Program-made: the position numbers and the translations under genes
The notes under the pieces: generated by a model
What the model saw: the letters and a program-made list of their open reading frames with translations, nothing else
Told to the model about the DNA's origin: nothing
Database searches by the model: none
From: Betaproteobacteria bacterium Ga0074130
GTDB lineage: Bacteria > Pseudomonadota > Gammaproteobacteria > Burkholderiales > Rhodocyclaceae
Assembly (NCBI GenBank): GCA_001464495.1
Contig: LNDZ01000033.1
Coordinates: 1 to 64,000 of the forward strand
DNA length: 64,000 nt
Reading direction: 5' to 3'
Shown here: positions 62,342 through 64,000 of the stretch, in pieces
Position numbering within the stretch: the first letter of the stretch is position 1
Layout of the letters: every line of letters starts with the position of its first letter

Positions 62342-63517
62342 ATGTCACGTTTAGCATTTCCCGGTAAGCTTAAGCCACAGGTACTTGTTGATACGGACTA
62401 CATGTCTGACGCTTACCAACCCTTCGACCCGGCCTACTCCACCAATCACTCGCCAGAGGCGCTCATCCTTCATCATGCCGCTGTCATTTCTGCGCAACGT
62501 GATCGTGCCGAACTTGAAGTGGTGGTCATGGATGCGATCAGAGCGGCGCTCGACGCAGCAAGTGTCGAACTTTTCCGTGTTTTCACCCCCAAGGGCGACT
62601 GTCTTGCCGGCTTAGTAGCTAAGGCAGATGACAATGGCCGCCATTGCCTTGACGATGGCCTGTCATGGCCGGCCAATACGGCCTCAATCGAACACTTTCC
62701 AGCCCTGCATCGCAGCCTGACATCCGGGCATAGCATCGTCGTTCCGGCCACTGAAGACGGCCTGCATGAGCAGGTTTTCCCCGTGGTGCGTGAAGGCAAT
62801 GTCTTCTTTGCTTTCGTCGTTGTGCGGCAGCGAGCAGCACTGAGCACTCAACAACAACAGCTCGTGCATGGTTTGATTCGCCTGTTCTGCAATCAATTAC
62901 GTATGCTGGACTACAGCGAGGTGGATACGCTGACAGGGCTACTCAATCGGAAAACATTTGATGAGTCGCTTTTACGCATTCTGTCCAGCCTGCAGCACAA
63001 CGATATCGTCGCGGACGGCAATATACTGCACTTGCCTCGTCGCCGGCATGCGCTCGATACAGAAGAAAGCCACTGGCTAGGCGTGATCGATATTGACCAC
63101 TTTAAGAACATCAACGACACCTACGGCCACCTTATCGGTGACGAGGTCTTGTTAATGATCGCGAACATGATGAAGTCATCATTCCGCACGCATGACAAGC
63201 TTTTCCGCTTCGGCGGAGAGGAATTTGTGGTGGTTTTAAAGCCAACGGAACAGCACAATGCGCTCATGATTTTTGAGCGCTTCCGCCGCCAAATCGAAGA
63301 CCACCCCTTCCCGCAAGTCGGCCACCTGACCATCAGCACCGGATTTGCGCGCATTGGGATCAACGATCTGCCCTCAGCCATCATCGACAATGCCGATGAA
63401 GCGCTTTACTGGGCCAAACATCACGGCCGCAATCAGGTTTTCAACTACGAAGCCTTGGTCGCTGCCGGACATCTAAAAAAGCGAGATGCCGAAACAAGCA
63501 ATGTCGAGTTGTTCTAA
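62342..63517 (+). CDS. Diguanylate cyclase with N-terminal GAF-like region
   Basis: A 391-aa protein from ATG 62342; ATG 62402 is an alternative, and neither has a strong ribosome-binding site. Residues 45-190 look like a GAF-type sensor fold, with no membrane segment. The GGDEF domain (from about 200) has the active-site form GGEEF at 291-295 and the inhibitory site R282-x-x-D285 exactly five residues before it. It makes c-di-GMP from GTP with product inhibition. About 25 residues are inserted after the first helix of the domain (about 223-247). Confidence 0.93.
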   Translation: MSRLAFPGKLKPQVLVDTDYMSDAYQPFDPAYSTNHSPEALILHHAAVISAQRDRAELEVVVMDAIRAALDAASVELFRVFTPKGDCLAGLVAKADDNGRHCLDDGLSWPANTASIEHFPALHRSLTSGHSIVVPATEDGLHEQVFPVVREGNVFFAFVVVRQRAALSTQQQQLVHGLIRLFCNQLRMLDYSEVDTLTGLLNRKTFDESLLRILSSLQHNDIVADGNILHLPRRRHALDTEESHWLGVIDIDHFKNINDTYGHLIGDEVLLMIANMMKSSFRTHDKLFRFGGEEFVVVLKPTEQHNALMIFERFRRQIEDHPFPQVGHLTISTGFARIGINDLPSAIIDNADEALYWAKHHGRNQVFNYEALVAAGHLKKRDAETSNVELF

Positions 63518-63551
63518 CCAAATCAATCGGGTGTAACAACAGATGGGCAGA

Positions 63552-64000
63552 TTACTTGGACGCCCACTCGATAATTGGTAGCCACTGTGCCCAGTCTTGG
63601 CTGGCGCGGCTTTCCGACAAATCAAAAATCGTCATGCCATGTGCTGCAACCTGCACATAGTTCTGCGTATCGCGTAGATAGGTCAGCACCGGCAAATCGT
63701 TATCTTGTAGAAAACGCTCCAGCTGCGCTGCTGAGCGCGTGCGCGCATCCACACGCATGCCGACCACGCCGATAAAGGCTTGATGCTTACGAATCGCCTT
63801 TTCTTCCAGCAACTCATCCAAAAATTCACGCGTCGCCAGAATGTCGAAGATCGATGGCTGCAGTGGCACGATAATGCGATCAACCTGCTTCAGCACATGG
63901 CCCAGCTGTTTGCCATGCAGGCCAGCCGGGGTGTCCAGCACGACATGCGTCGTCCCTTCAGGCGGGCGGGCGGGCTTGTCGGGATCGACATTCCAGCGGG
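63552..64000 (-). CDS. ParA/MinD-like P-loop ATPase, partial (N-terminus outside the window)
   Basis: The last 148 codons are present and the frame is open to the right edge. VVLDTPAGLHGKQ near the edge is the Walker B-like region of ParA-type ATPases, and LQPSIFDILATREFLDELL and GVVGMRVDARTRS follow the family pattern. The Walker A end lies outside the window. The family includes plasmid and chromosome partition proteins and orphan cell-placement ATPases; no parB or parS is visible. It is convergent with the GGDEF gene. Confidence 0.85.
   Translation of the reverse strand, partial: RWNVDPDKPARPPEGTTHVVLDTPAGLHGKQLGHVLKQVDRIIVPLQPSIFDILATREFLDELLEEKAIRKHQAFIGVVGMRVDARTRSAAQLERFLQDNDLPVLTYLRDTQNYVQVAAHGMTIFDLSESRASQDWAQWLPIIEWASK

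Overview
The window reads as chromosomal DNA of a betaproteobacterium with moderate to high GC. The neighbourhoods support this: glyA-nrdR-ribD, pmbA divergent from darP followed by mog, apbC divergent from metG, a biodegradative-type Orn/Lys/Arg decarboxylase beside dcd, and a MexEF-OprN-like RND operon beside a LysR gene. The genus cannot be fixed from sequence alone. No rRNA, tRNA or CRISPR array was seen.

Layout. (1) 1-1224 is an AT-richer accessory patch. It holds the right end of an IS3-family element, a dGTP triphosphohydrolase-type gene that has lost its 5' part to that element, and a translationally coupled gene with primase-polymerase-like motifs. (2) 1.3-13.9 kb is a stress and efflux region: NmrA-like reductase, HxD...H oxygenase-like protein, LysR regulator, then a rightward run of alpha/beta hydrolase, RND adaptor, RND pump, outer-membrane factor, SDR and rhodanese, followed by glutathione peroxidase and a YfcG-like GST. 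(3) 13.9-19.5 kb is a leftward run with ribD, nrdR, a Cys-rich periplasmic protein, glyA and a histidine phosphatase. (4) 19.5-25.0 kb carries a TRAP transporter split between strands (dctQ-dctM rightward, dctP leftward behind pmbA). (5) 25.1-32.5 kb holds darP-mog, a PilZ-like protein, thyA-glk, a histone H1-like/DUF2934 protein and an Aer-like receptor. (6) 32.6-44.1 kb is a glycogen/alpha-glucan cluster: glgB leftward, and glgC, two GH57 enzymes, pgi, a small secreted protein, glgA and folA rightward. (7) 44.0-49.9 kb is a surface-type patch: a TPR-GT41 (OGT-like) protein, a GT4-like glycosyltransferase, and a TPR/beta-barrel protein with a FecR/TbpB-like exported partner. (8) 50.2-64.0 kb is mostly housekeeping: amino-acid decarboxylase, dcd, apbC, metG, acyP, GIDE-domain protein, lemA, dnaE, a GGDEF cyclase and a partial ParA-like ATPase.

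How genes fit together. Glk and Pgi supply glucose phosphates; GlgC, GlgA and GlgB build glycogen; the two GH57 proteins probably remodel or degrade alpha-glucan. ThyA, FolA, GlyA, Dcd and NrdR all touch folate or deoxynucleotide supply but are scattered. The LysR gene lies divergent to the efflux operon and is its likely regulator.

Most interesting points. The FecR/TbpB-like protein and its TPR-barrel neighbour look like a type XI (Slam-like) secretion pair. The IS-broken dGTPase plus primase-like gene looks like a decayed defence pair. The alpha/beta hydrolase has Asp where its family has the catalytic Ser. Strong hairpins sit within about 7-30 nt of several start codons (thyA, the H1-like gene, dcd, the decarboxylase, the SDR). 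Start codons were chosen from ribosome-binding sites and overlaps; alternatives are stated where they matter.
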